DNA from: Viscum album
Taxonomy: Eukaryota > Streptophyta > Magnoliopsida > Santalales > Viscaceae
Assembly (NCBI GenBank): GCA_963277665.1
Contig: OY728158.1
Coordinates: 598,510,818 to 598,574,817 of the forward strand
DNA: 64,000 nucleotides
Direction of reading: 5' to 3'
In this document: positions 1-11,321 of the stretch, piece by piece
Numbering within the stretch: the stretch's first letter is position 1
Layout: each line of letters begins with the position of its first letter
Notes under the pieces: model-generated
The model's input: only the letters and a program-made list of their open reading frames with translations
Told to the model about the DNA's origin: nothing
Databases searched by the model: none
Position numbers and translations under genes: made by a program

Positions 1-2003
1 TACCAAGATTATGGAAAACTAGAGTACCGTAAATTTCTTCTAAAATATCCAAAATATTTCATATTATCATATTTTTGACAATCCATAATATCATAAAATT
101 CTACAAAAAATAATTTATAAATATTTCATATCCAATAGAAGATACCATCTTTACGCATGGGAACTTCTATGAATTCAAGATAACTCCTCTTACGCATGTG
201 GTGATCACACATTCATCACACAGAGCACATAATATCTCATCAACCTATAGAAAAATTGAAATATTTATTTAATATTAAATGATATGTAGACAATAATTTC
301 ATGTTGATTTTATGAAATCTGAATATTTAAATACTTTATATTGTATGAGAATGTCGAATCCACCTCGAGTTACTCCTTTCTTGAGTTCATCTAGAATCAG
401 CATAACAACATGAGGTCAAAGGTTTTATTCAAATATTTTCCAGGTGATATCTCTAGTATGTGTGTGGAAACAAATTGTATTTTAATTATTGTATGAAAAA
501 TTCCTCCATTTGTCATTCTAAAATCACATTATATATAATAGGTTAAGATTTGTATGAGATGTTTCTGTTACAGTTCAGCATGGGCTTCCGTATGATGAAG
601 TGTTTCAATTGATGCAGCATCATATGATTTTATCCATATAAACTCCATTAATCAACCATTTCAAATTCATTTCATATGAAACTTGATATCAAAAATTATT
701 TTTAGCATTCATGTAGGATGATTATATGGAGTCCACCTCTAATACCTCCTCTGTTCATCATGCAGTTCGGTATAAAGATACTCTGTCATTCGAGATAAAG
801 TCACTATATGAAATGAATTTGAAATTAAATGATGATATCCTTAAATTTAGTATCATGTGATACACTTATAACTTGAATCCATGCATGGAGAACACTCATC
901 ATGTGTTTCAAGTTCATTATAGCAATTAGATTAATACAACGTAGGATTCATACTTGAAATAACATATAGATTAACTCAAAAATTTAAAATTAATCATATG
1001 TATCATTGTTATCCCATTTTAGGGTTAGTTCCATAAATACTGTTTTTATCAACCTAATATGGAGATCAATAAAGGGATGAAGTTATGAAAATCAGGACAG
1101 CTTACCATTACAGATTTCAATGATTTTTTAGAGAATTTTAACATCATATTTAGGTCCTAATATAGAAGAATTATATTTAAGTAATATCAATAACTTTGGA
1201 ATGGATCAATGATTACATCAATTTGACTTCCATATATTCTAATATCATCATAAAAAAACAATATTCTAGAAAAATTATACCTCGAAAATAACATCGATGA
1301 ACATCAAATATTTTATTGAGCATCAAAACAATATATTTATCCTTCCATTTAAACTAAATAAATCAATATAAATATCTTATATTTTAATATCATTAGGTTT
1401 TACATGATTCATATATTTTTATCTCATGAAAATATGGAAAAAAAATTAGCCATCCGAAACTGTAGACTGTAGAAACCGTAAGACTATTCTATAACTTCTG
1501 TGAATTTTTAGAGCACCACAGAGAACATTGTATAATTCCTCATAAGAGAATTATTTTATTATAAATATCTTCGTTATCCATTGTGACAAGTTTTTCATGA
1601 ATCTGGTCATTGTAACCTAATATATTATCAAAACACATAGGTGATCTAAAACTAAAATATTTCAATGTCATTGTAAATATTATAACATATTTGGATAATT
1701 TTTCCCAAACAAAAAAAAGTGATTTATATTTGGAAATAAATTGATAATATTAGGATAATATTATTATATTTCCAAGAGAACAAATTTCATAAGAATCTAA
1801 TGAATATTACATTTGATATAAAAAAACATAGAGATATAGTAAATCGAAAATCACTTAAAACAAACATATTAATATCAAGTTAGATATAAAATAAACATAA
1901 AGATATAGTAAATATAAAATAACTTAAAATTTTATTATTAAAAAAATGGTGGGTTTAAGTAATTATCAAAACCAAGATGATAATAGTAAGAATCCACTCA
2001 ACA
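1..2003 (-). repeat. 3' LTR of the copia element, truncated by the window edge
   Basis: Aligns by eye with 6049-8072 over many blocks, for example around 61-100 with 6097-6135, 140-240 with 6180-6285, 570-620 with 6608-6660, 880-960 with 6920-7000 and 1850-2000 with 7910-8066. The minus-strand 5' terminus reads TGTTGAGTGGATTC at 2003, directly after a purine tract. The copies differ by many substitutions and small indels, so the insertion is old. Confidence 0.65.
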
Positions 2004-2062
2004 TTTCCCCCCTTTTTGATAATTAAAAAATTCTAACTATCAATCCCCCTTTTGTAATGATA
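2004..2062 (-). other. Polypurine tract and duplicated PPT-like motif
   Basis: On the minus strand a run AAAAAGGGGGGAAA directly precedes the LTR terminus at 2003. About 40 bases upstream lies a second similar block, ATCATTACAAAAGGGGGA. Both follow a TTATCA or ATCATTA motif. Repeated tracts of this form are a known feature of Sirevirus (Maximus/SIRE) 3' regions, which fits the gag evidence at 2961-4660. Confidence 0.6.
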
Positions 2063-2855
2063 AAAACTATTAGTTATTGAGAATATTATATAGGAAAATA
2101 TATTTATCCATTTTATAAATAATAATAATTTTTATTTTAATGAAAAAATTTACAATATTTATCCCCCATTTAATTCATGTTTCCTTAAAAAATGATTAAA
2201 TGTAATACTTGTGGAGCCAAGAAAAACATGTAATATTGTTCAATGAATTTAAAAAGACTTTCAATTAATTAAAATATGTGTTAAATAAATTAATTCATGT
2301 CATAATAATTAAATATTTAAACACATACTAGAAACATAAAAATAAATCCCTCTAAGACTGTGTATAAATATTTAAGATATTCAACAAATTTAGAATAAAA
2401 TATTTTCAAATAATAAATATTTTTATGTATGTTAAAAAATTTTATCTAATAGAACAATTTGTCACATAACATAATAGATTAATTTATCACATGAAATTAG
2501 TTTAAATATTAATATATTAAAATACATTCTTACAAGAAAAATAGTTTTTAACAAATTAACACATGCTAAGATAAAATTTTAAGAGCATGCCTAATGTTAA
2601 TAAGTAAATAATTCAAAGAATCATATAAAATAATAGAGTAAGAAAAGGATTTACCAATTCAAGAATAAGAATAATAGAATATGGAGGAAAAATATAAAAC
2701 ATTTAAAATAAATTCTCCCACTATATAAAAAATTTCGTGCATTTAAATTTAACATTAAAATAGAAATTAAATACTTCTTGGATTCTAACAGTTATAGCTC
2801 TAAGGATATTTCTTTTCAAATAAATAACTATTTTAGAGTTGGTTAATCTTTATAA

Positions 2856-2892
<37 letters not shown>

Positions 2893-2949
2893 GTAGCTAT
2901 TTAATGATATAACAATTAAATTTAGGGGTTAATACCTACAAAAAATAAA
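2063..2949. other. Non-coding interior of the copia element
   Basis: Very AT-rich sequence between the end of the gag trace and the PPT. I saw no integrase, reverse transcriptase or RNase H motif in either strand. It contains a TA microsatellite at 2860-2889. This is where pol would lie in a full-length element. Confidence 0.4.
2860..2889. repeat. (TA)n microsatellite
   Basis: Thirty bases of uninterrupted alternating T and A. Confidence 0.9.
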
Positions 2950-2960
2950 ATATAATGTAT

Positions 2961-4660
2961 TTTGGTACCCATATTCTTTTGGGTCCAGCTATGTCAAAAA
3001 CTAAATACTTAAGTAACCAAATCTATTTAATTTGATAAAAACACAAATTTTTATTCAGATAAATATTTTGAATAATGAAAATTATTAACACCATAAAATT
3101 AAGGATTTATATAATATAATTCATATTATAATTCCCATTAGTATAACTATGAAAATATTTAATATTAAACGTTGATTTTATTTTATAACTAGGAATAAAA
3201 TAATTCTTATATAATTTAGAAATTTACCCATTACTATTAATACTAATATTGTGTTTATTAATATTATTAATACCAAGAATTTTATTTATAAAATTATCCC
3301 AAATGATAAGTATAATAAAATCTTATTTTAAATTATCAACTTTATCCAAAAATTATTTAATTTTTCTTTATGAAAAAACAAGAATCATTTGAATAATTAG
3401 ATCTGAAATATGAAATATGGTTAGCTAATATTTATTTTTCAATAGAAATAGAATCATAAGATTTTATAAGTTTTAAATTATATTTATTTAAGGATTCAAA
3501 ATTTTCTTGAAGAATAAATAATATTCATTAATCATTTCAAAATAAAAAATTTAAGAATTAGAACTTTGATAGGATGTTGATTGTACCTCATTAGTATGAT
3601 CAATAAGTCATAGATTTACCTTTTTATTTTTATGATCAGCTTCAGAGTTTCATGTAGATTCATAGATTGAATCTTAATATGCACTCTAAGTATCCTTCAT
3701 GGATTTCTTTCCTTTTCTTTTATAATCATCTTTCTTTTCAGCTTATGGAAAAAGGTAGTCCGGTCTCAAATGATCTTTATTTATACATTTATATCATATG
3801 ATTTCTTTCTCTTTATTATTGTTTAATTTCACATATCTATTATTGTATATCTTACTCAATGTTTTAGCAATATTAGATAACTAATCATTTAAACCCAAAT
3901 CACTATAATGAGAATCAGAAAATTTTTCCATCGAAACTTAGAGTACAGCATTATCCTTTTTTATAAAAATATGATTTTTAGTTTATACATGTATCTCAAT
4001 TTCATAAATCATCAAGGTTCTTATCAATTATTTCATATTAAAATTTTTAACTAGTGTATATTTTGAAATAGTAGTAAATATTATATTCCTATAAGAAGTT
4101 AAAACTCTAAGTACCATTAACACCTGATCTGGTTCTAGAATTGTAGTTTCCAAGGCAACAACATAATTGAAAAAAAAATCAATCTCCCATTTATTTGAGT
4201 GATTTTTTCATCCTTATACATCCTAAATGTATCAAATATATGTTTGTATGTATTATAACTTTTTTTTTAAAATTATTAGTTCTTTCAGAAGAAACTATAA
4301 TGGTTTCCCACATTTCAAAAGTTGCAGCAGACTAAGAAACTCTATTAAATTCAGTAGTTCTTAATTAAAAAATAATAGCATTAAAATATCTTAAATTAAG
4401 ATCATAATAAGTCTCTTGAACATCATTCCACTTGTACAGTTATTCTTTAAGAACTTAATAAATCTTTATTACTTTCATATAAACTCTTATTCCAAAATTC
4501 TTCAAATAAATAATCATGCATGATTTCCAAAATCCATAATTATCTATATTAAAATAAGGATCATGGATAATAGACATACCTTATCTAATATCAACTATGG
4601 AAATTTATATTCATATATATCATAAACTCAAGATTGTTAGGGATGGAATAAATCTTTAAT
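2961..4660 (-). pseudogene. gag: Copia gag remnant (UBN2-type, Sirevirus-like)
   Basis: Encodes the remains of a Ty1/copia capsid protein, which would package element RNA in cytoplasmic particles. On the minus strand, around 4290-4430, the translation shows a DLN..YFNAII block, then TTEFNRVS and FEMWETI. These match in order the copia gag core that normally reads DLKAxNII, EFxRVS, AKEMWDTL and THEGT. Further on, at about 3775-3815, is a degraded CCHC zinc knuckle (x-Y-K-C-INKD-H-LRPD-Y) in which the first and last cysteines are lost, one to a stop. At 2961-2986 is GPKRIWVPK, a motif typical of the Sirevirus region just after the knuckle. Several stops and frame changes separate these blocks, so it is not translatable. 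The assignment to copia is firm; Sirevirus lineage is likely rather than proven. Confidence 0.65.
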
Positions 4661-4677
4661 ATTTTCAAGAGAACTAC

Positions 4678-4689
4678 CTTTTGATACCA
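4678..4689 (-). other. Primer-binding site, tRNA-Met initiator type
   Basis: Reads TGGTATCAAAAG on the minus strand, two bases inside the 5' LTR end. The first eight bases match the plant initiator tRNA-Met primer site (TGGTATCAGAGC). Its place between the LTR end (CCAACA) and gag supports the call. Confidence 0.6.
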
Positions 4690-4691
4690 CT

Positions 4692-7600
4692 TGTTGGTAT
4701 CAGGTAACAATAGCAGTATGTATTCAAAGATTTATAGGAAGATAAATATATCCAATGGATCCAAAAAATTTGATATCAATTATTGTGTCAAAATGTTGAT
4801 GAAAAAGATATAAGAGGTTGTGGATTTTTTCCTTTTAAAAAACTTGATAAATTCAAAATGTCTCTCTTGAATTAAAGTGATATTTTCCCTCTCTCTTAAA
4901 AATAATTAAGAGGTAAAAAATAAATAAATGAAGGGACATGACATGCATATATATAGATTTTTTGGGAACAAAAGTCTCCTAGTCCACTCTCCATGTTCTC
5001 TCTCTATGATCTTGGTGCTTTTCACTATGCAGGTCCTTTTCCTGGGGACCTCTACAAAAAAGTGCATATATTTGACACAGTACAACAAGGCTTTTATGGG
5101 GTCTTGTGTTTTTTTACAGGGAACCTTGATATCCATAGCTTGGTATGAGAAGATATAACTCCACCACGACTGAGTACAAGGATTCAAAACTTCAATATAA
5201 ATAGATGAGATATAGATTGTTGAAATAGCTTTGTCCCACAGTTATAGCAACAAGTGAAAAATATATATGATATTTAATAATGGGTAGTAGAAAATTAATT
5301 ATTTTAAGTCATGCAAGATTCTTAATATTTAAATAGTACAAAAATAAAATAGAAAAGGTTCAATCAATATTCCTTATTCTTTACACCATTATAAAATAAT
5401 GATATTTATATGAATATTCACTTTTTATAAATTTCGAACAGTTTAAAGAAAATTTAACATCACTTTTTTTAACATATTATTCATCCTCTTTTCTTTTGTG
5501 CTCTTCTTGAACCTAAAAAAATATTTAGAGAGAATAAAATATTCAATAGTTACATTTGATCCTCCAATATATGATATTAAAAATATATTGATTAAATATC
5601 ATCCAAAAATTTTTCCATGAAAATAACAACATTGTTTATTTATTATTTTTCTATAGAAAAAAATTCTCAAAATAAATAATTAAAAATAATTTGAAGAAAT
5701 CATCCAATAATATCTCAAAAATATTATCATCATTGAATACCTAATTCTTTGAAAATATAAATAGTATAATCTTCCAATCAAAAAACTCATTTAAATTTAT
5801 TCTCAACATTCCCTTAAATCTAGTACCAAAACCCTCGAAATAATTTAGATATGTGAATTTGAATAACTTTTTAACCTCCATATTTTCAGGAAAATGACAT
5901 TAAAAATAATTTTTATATTTAAAAAATAAAACAAAACCTTTTAAAATAGTTTGATCTTAATGGTTTAATTTTATGATAATTTATCTAGCTGATAAACCGA
6001 GGATAATAATCCTGGTAAAAATGTAGATGGTAAAACTACTAAGAATACAGAAAAACGTGGTACTATAACCTACTTTAGATATATCAAAAATATTTGATAT
6101 TATCATATTTTTTGATAATCCATAATATCATTAACTTATATAGTAAATCATGTTCAAATATCTCATTTTTGAGAGAGATAAATATATTGTATTTATGCAT
6201 GACAACTTTTATGAATTCAAGACAACTCCTCCAAAGCATGAAGTGATCACACATCCATCGCACATCACATGAAATATCTCATATCCCTATATCCATGTTC
6301 AAATAATTATCTTTGATTAAATAATATGTATACATCACCTTAATACTAATTTTATGATATCTAAATATTGCAGTTATTTGTATTGCATGAGAACACTGAA
6401 TCCATCTCAAATTTCTCTTTTCTTGGGTTCATCTAGCATCGTCATAGTAGTATGAAGACAAAGGTTTTCTCCATATATATTCTAAGCATAAACTTTTATG
6501 GGTGTTTAAAAATAAATTGTATTATAATTTAATTATGAAACTTTAATCCATTTATCGTTATAAAATTATAGTTAATATGAGACGTCAAGATCTACTTGAT
6601 ATGTTTGAGTTACATTTCAGCATGAGCTTCAGTAAGATGCAGTGTTTTAGTTGATGTAGTGGAATATGAGTTTCTCCATGTAAAAACCATTTAGTAACCA
6701 TTTATAGTTAATTTTATGTGGATATTAATATCAAAAATAATTTGTAACAATTTATGCAGCATGATTATGTAGCAGCGACATATGTCACCACCTCTATTTA
6801 TATGTAGTTCGTCTTGATGATAATCCATTATTCAAGGTTTATCCACTCTACAGCATGATGCAGCAAATAAAGTATGATATACTTAAAAAATTTATCAGGA
6901 GATACACTTATAACTTTAAACCATGTATGGAAAACACCCAATGTGTGCTTCTAGTTTGTCGTGGTGATTAGCTTGATGCAGCATAGGGTTCATCCTTGAT
7001 GAAACACATGGATACACTCACAAACATATGGATCATGAACCTTACTTTAAACATCAATGTATTTATCATTTATATACCATCATATTTTTGTTCCAAAAAC
7101 ATATTTTTCATCAACATAATGTGAATATCAACATAGGGATGAAATTATGAAAATCTGGATAGCATACAATTACATACTTCACTGGTTTTTTAGAGACTTT
7201 TAACAATACATCAGCTTCCAAACTAAAAGATGTATATTTATGTAGTCATGATAAATTTTATATGCATCAAAAATAACCTCAATATGACTTATTAAAATCT
7301 TGATATCATCAAAGAAAAGAATAAATGATACTCTGGAAAAATTTTATCTCAACAATAACATTGTGGAACTTTGGATATTTTATTGACCATCCAAACAACC
7401 TATTTAGAATTCCATTTAAAATAATTAAAAAAAATAAATATCTTTTATTTCCATATCTCCATATTTTTCATGTTTTTAATTTTTTTAGATCATTTAAAAA
7501 TTGAATGATTAATAGTCTTCTAAAACTATAGACCATAGAATCCCTAAAAAGATGCATCAACTTTAGTGAATTTTTAGAGCACAAAAAATATAATTTCATA

Positions 7601-8072
7601 CTTCCTCGTACAAGATTTAAATTTAGATAAATATCATGGATATAAAATATGATAATTTGTGCATGAATTTGAGAACTTTATCTTAGGATATTATTAAAAT
7701 ATATAAGATACCTTAAATTAAAAAACTTCAATGTTGCTGAAAAACTTATAATAGCTTCAAATAATTTTTCCCCAATCAAAACAACTGATTTGGATTTTGA
7801 CATAAATAGGTAAAATAAAGATAATATTATTATATATATAATGGAATAAAATTTTTCTGAATTCAATAAAGGTAAAATAATATATAAAATAAACATAGAT
7901 ACATAGTAAATCATAAAACACTTAAAACAAACTTATTAATATCATGTCAAACATAAAATAAACACAGATACATAGTAAATATGAAAACTATTAGTACAAA
8001 CTTATTAATAAGAAATATTGGGTTGAAGTAATTTTGAAAACCAGTATGATAATGTAAAAGATTCACTCAATA
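4692..8072 (-). repeat. 5' LTR of the copia element
   Basis: About 3.4 kb. On the minus strand it starts near 8072 (TATTGAGTGAATC, versus TGTTGAGTGGATTC in the other copy) and ends at 4692 with CCAACA, followed by the primer site. The part from about 6049 to 8072 is matched by window positions 1-2003. The part 4692-6048 should be matched by sequence left of the window, so the left boundary rests on the terminal motif and primer site only. This LTR is long for copia, and a shorter LTR with a separate insertion cannot be excluded. Confidence 0.5.
5089..5101 (-). promoter_or_regulatory. Possible LTR core promoter (TATA-like)
   Basis: The minus strand reads CCCCATAAAAGCC in a patch (about 4930-5200) that is less AT-rich than its surroundings. 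It lies about 400 bases upstream of the LTR end. Position is plausible for a copia LTR promoter, but no second copy is visible in this window to test conservation. Confidence 0.25.
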
Positions 8073-8629
8073 AATTATTTATGGTCTATTGGATGGATGC
8101 TTTGATGGTATGTTAATGATGTATTCAAACAAGGCCTTGACAGTATGATTATGATGTCTGACATGTGCATTCTATTATTATTAAACTAGTTATTATTATC
8201 AATGTGATTATATATGTTGTTATTTCATCAATGTATGTATCACCATTTTATAGTATTATTTATATGGAATATATGATTATTGTTTATCTTTAATATATTA
8301 CTTTTTATTTGATTTTTTTATAATAGCTTATATTGTACACTTTCCCTTACTGAGCATATGATCTCATTATTTATTATTTTTTCCACTCACTAGGATACCA
8401 ATAAGGAATTTATGAATGATTTTATGGATATACTATAATAAATGATAAATTTTATCTCTTGAATATTATGTTTTATTTCATTTTTTCAAATATAATGTGA
8501 GGATCATGCATGTATCTAGTCCTTTAAGACTACTAAACTATTTGATACTTTGGTATGAGATCACTTGTATCTTGTGTTAGTGTATTTAAATAACTATCAG
8601 CTCTAGTTTACTGGATTTGGGGTGTTATA
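8073..8629 (+). repeat. 3' end of the ancient element's 5' LTR
   Basis: Matches 48235-48830 in order: TGGTCTATT, CAAGGCC, ATTATGATGTC, a TTACTGAGCA-like block and the terminus GGGGTGTTATA. Immediately followed by a degraded tRNA primer site. The left edge at 8073 is the junction with the copia LTR. Confidence 0.6.
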
Positions 8630-8631
8630 GT

Positions 8632-8645
8632 TGGTATTAAATGAA
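8632..8645 (+). other. Degraded primer-binding site of the ancient element
   Basis: TGGTATTAAATGAA, two bases after the LTR end, matches TGGTATCAGAGGAA of the related copies at 35690-35704 and 44440-44453. The following GTTTAGTATAAA is also shared with those copies, so it is an orthologous leader sequence. Confidence 0.6.
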
Positions 8646-9160
8646 GTTTAGTATAAACCTTGTGAACTAGATTTTTGAAAAAAATTATAGAACCTAACTT
8701 TATGATATATTATAGGGATAAGTCTAATTATATGATAATATCATGAAGTTTTGGTAAATTAGAGAATGTGTGGTTTCCTTGTAATTACATCCCTGTCTGG
8801 ATACTAGAAAGTGGAAACAGATATGGCATATATGTAACTTGGTATGGTAACAATAAAAGAGGGGTATTGGGTATTAAAACTATCTTCTATGGTCTAGGAT
8901 GAGTGGGCCTAAGACTTTACACTTGGATAAAAACTCCCAGGGTATATTATTTGGTTGATTCACATGCTGTTTATGAACTATTATGAAATATTTGAAAATA
9001 TTATTATGATTTGAAGATATTATCAAACATACTAACCTTATTATTATTATATTAGCTATGTATAAATGATCAGTTTTTGTAAGGTATTTCATGAAATTTG
9101 GAATTATACACTATGATTGGAAATGTTATGTGCTAATCTAGTGTATTTCATAGTTTAAAA
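8646..9160 (+). other. Leader of the ancient element, no gene seen
   Basis: Sequence between primer site and gag. It resembles the leaders of the two array elements near its start. It contains no supported coding sequence. Confidence 0.4.
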
Positions 9161-10160
9161 ATGGTACCTAATGGAGGGGATGGAAAGTATTTCAACACCC
9201 ATAATCGATTTATAGATTTACATCATGATAAATACAATATTGTTGGGGTTTTAATTGAGTAGATTATTACTCTATTGGGGTATCTAACTCATGTTATGAC
9301 CAATAACCTTTCCCATTTAGAGTAGTCAATTGAACCATAATATGGTGAAACAATGTTGGACCACTTCATGTGATAACAAATTCCATCATTCAATGGGAAT
9401 AATAATCCATTAGTATATAAACAATGGATCAAGTCCCTAAAGAAGATTTTTCCTACTTTTGGAGGTAATTAAATAAAGTAATCATAGAATTTTATCTTCT
9501 TGAAGGAGAAGCTGATCAATAGTGCTCATTGACACAGAACACTTAAGAGTCATAGTAAATAATAATTTATTGTGGGGGACTTTTAAGGATATATTCAATT
9601 AAAAATACTTCCCTTATGAAAAAAAAGTTGTTATGGAAATTAAATTCCTAAATATTAGATATAATAAAGAGGAAATTATTGATTAGTATGAGGAAAATTT
9701 TATAAGATTAGAAATGCATGTTATGGAATATATATGTAATCTAGAAAGTAAGATTAACCATTCCTTTTATGGGATTAGTTCAAGACTCTCAAGGGAACTA
9801 GTCTCTCAAACATTTCCATCATATGATGATATGATATCAAGTTTAATTAGGATATAGAAATATTTCTCAAATTCATTTATTTTCAATGAAAATCAATAGA
9901 AACAAAAAGGATGATTGGGAACCAGGGAAAAAGGAAATGAGATGGAAAAAAATAATAGAAGGATGGAACTTCCAACATGTGATAATTATGGAATGAAATA
10001 CCCTAGTACTTTCTTAAAGTAAATAAGATTTTACTTCTAGTGTGGAGGAAATAACAACATGCATGTAAGTGTCAGGGTAAGAAAGAAGCTGCCAATTTCC
10101 AATGTTTCAACTGTAAGGAGATAGGGAACTATGAAAGTTAATGCCCTAATCATCGAGGGA
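9161..10160 (+). pseudogene. gag: Gypsy gag remnant of the ancient element
   Basis: Remains of a Tekay-type capsid-nucleocapsid gene. Reading starts near ATG 9161 and shows FNTHNRF followed by LTHVMTNNLSHLE, which lines up with the array gag (FNINTRN, LTHVMNNNLT). Next come PSFNGNNNPLV, QWIKSLKKIFP and FYLLEGEADQ, the usual start of the retrotransposon gag domain. At about 10090-10140 is a zinc knuckle CFNCKEIGNYES with the histidine replaced by asparagine and a stop just before the final cysteine. Numerous stops and frame changes make it non-functional. The family call is firm because the blocks keep their order. Confidence 0.7.
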
Positions 10161-10194
10161 ATTTACCTAAAAAAATTTTAAAGTTCAAGGCCAA

Positions 10195-10600
10195 TATTAT
10201 TTGGTTACTATATATGAGGATGAATTTCATAACAATTTATTTATAGGTATGGTGATCATAGCCTCAAATTTAGCCGATGCATTATTTGATTCTAGATCTT
10301 TATACTCCTTTATATCTTCAATGTTTTCTAGAAAAATTAGGTATTATTCTATCACTTTAGTAAGTTAATTTTAAATCAAGACTCCAATTATAAACTTTAT
10401 TTAAATAATTTTATTTTAATTTATTCCCATTAGGGCACATAGGCATGCCCTATTTGTAAACTTGATTATTATACCTTCATTTTTCTTTTACATAATCTTA
10501 ATTTCTAGGTTTTTGATAGTTTTTTGGATTTACGAATTTCTAGATGAAGCATAAAATAATATATTATGAACTATTAGTACTATAATTTAAAGTTTAAATC
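10195..10600 (+). pseudogene. pol: Aspartic protease remnant of the ancient element
   Basis: Translation shows ASNLADALFDSRSLYSFIS at about 10258-10320, corresponding to [16 protein letters not shown] in the intact copy at 18173-21742. The active-site triad DSG has become DSR. Further on, ALFVNLIIIP and a decayed ILISRFLIVF match the protease C-terminal part. Frame changes are present. No reverse transcriptase, RNase H or integrase follows. Confidence 0.6.
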
Positions 10601-11321
10601 ATTTATATGGTTGTTATTATAGATGTTTTAGGGATTAATGTATTACTTATACACAATAAGGCATATTCATATTGAGTATTATCTATTCTAATCATTTTTT
10701 AGACAGGTGACATGACTTGTATTTATTTTAGGGATCTTATGATCCATTAATGGTTTATTTTTTGTGCTTAAAGAAATAAAATTTTCACTTATTCATTAAA
10801 CATTAGAATCAAATGTGGAAACTGATTAAAATACTTAACCGAGTAAGAATGTGTTTACTTAGAAATTTTAAATAAATAAAGAAATTATATGTTCTTGTGT
10901 TATCAATATTAAAAGTAAAATAATCCCTTAAATCTAGGGAAAGTATCTTGAAATAAAAAAAATATCCATTTACCTACATTTCATTTGAATTGATGTTCTT
11001 CTTTAGCCTTTACTAATTTATTGTTTTATAGTCAATAACTTTATCATGATCATGTTTTATATCACTCACTATTATTCCTATTAGGTTATTATTTATCCTA
11101 TATATAAATAATTTCACTTATTTGTAATGTTATCCTCATCTGAGAACCTGATTATGTGTTATTTTTATTAACCTTTATGTTTCCCACTTCCCCTTTTCAA
11201 AGGATGTTTTATTATTCTTTTATACGATGTGGGCTTTCAACAATCATATTTTCTTATATTAGACCCCCAGTTAGTGATACAAAAAAACTTTGATGATATA
11301 ATTTATTTAATTAGTGGATAA
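10601..11321 (+). other. Unrecognised tail of the ancient element's interior
   Basis: AT-rich sequence up to the 3' LTR. The reverse transcriptase, RNase H, integrase and chromodomain that should fill about 3 kb here are not detectable. Compared with the 4973- and 5003-bp interiors of its relatives, roughly 2.3 kb has been lost. No clear purine tract remains before 11322. Confidence 0.4.

Larger units (their letters stand above)
1..8072 (-). mobile_element. Decayed Ty1/copia-type LTR retrotransposon, Sirevirus-like, gag-only
   Basis: A minus-strand element. A pair of diverged direct repeats (1-2003 and the matching part of 4692-8072, offset about 6.07 kb) are its LTRs. The left one continues beyond the window, so the full length and target duplication cannot be seen. 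Between them lie a tRNA primer site, a gag remnant with Sirevirus-like sequence, a gap with no recognisable coding trace and a purine tract. LTR ends read TGTTG...CAACA on the minus strand, the usual copia form. No integrase, reverse transcriptase or RNase H trace was seen in the 2.7-kb interior, so it resembles non-autonomous gag-only elements (TR-GAG type), although a deleted autonomous element is possible. It sits inside the 5' LTR of an older plus-strand Tekay element that resumes at 8073. Confidence 0.6.

Noticed and set aside
4906..5187. Overlapping ORFs on both strands
   Set aside because: Inside the copia LTR, no recognisable protein; the patch is reported as a composition anomaly instead.
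5195..5241. TATAAATA followed by TGTTGAAATAGC and GTCCCACA, resembling a plus-strand copia LTR start
   Set aside because: No matching LTR end or second copy was found, so it may be chance or part of the minus-strand LTR.
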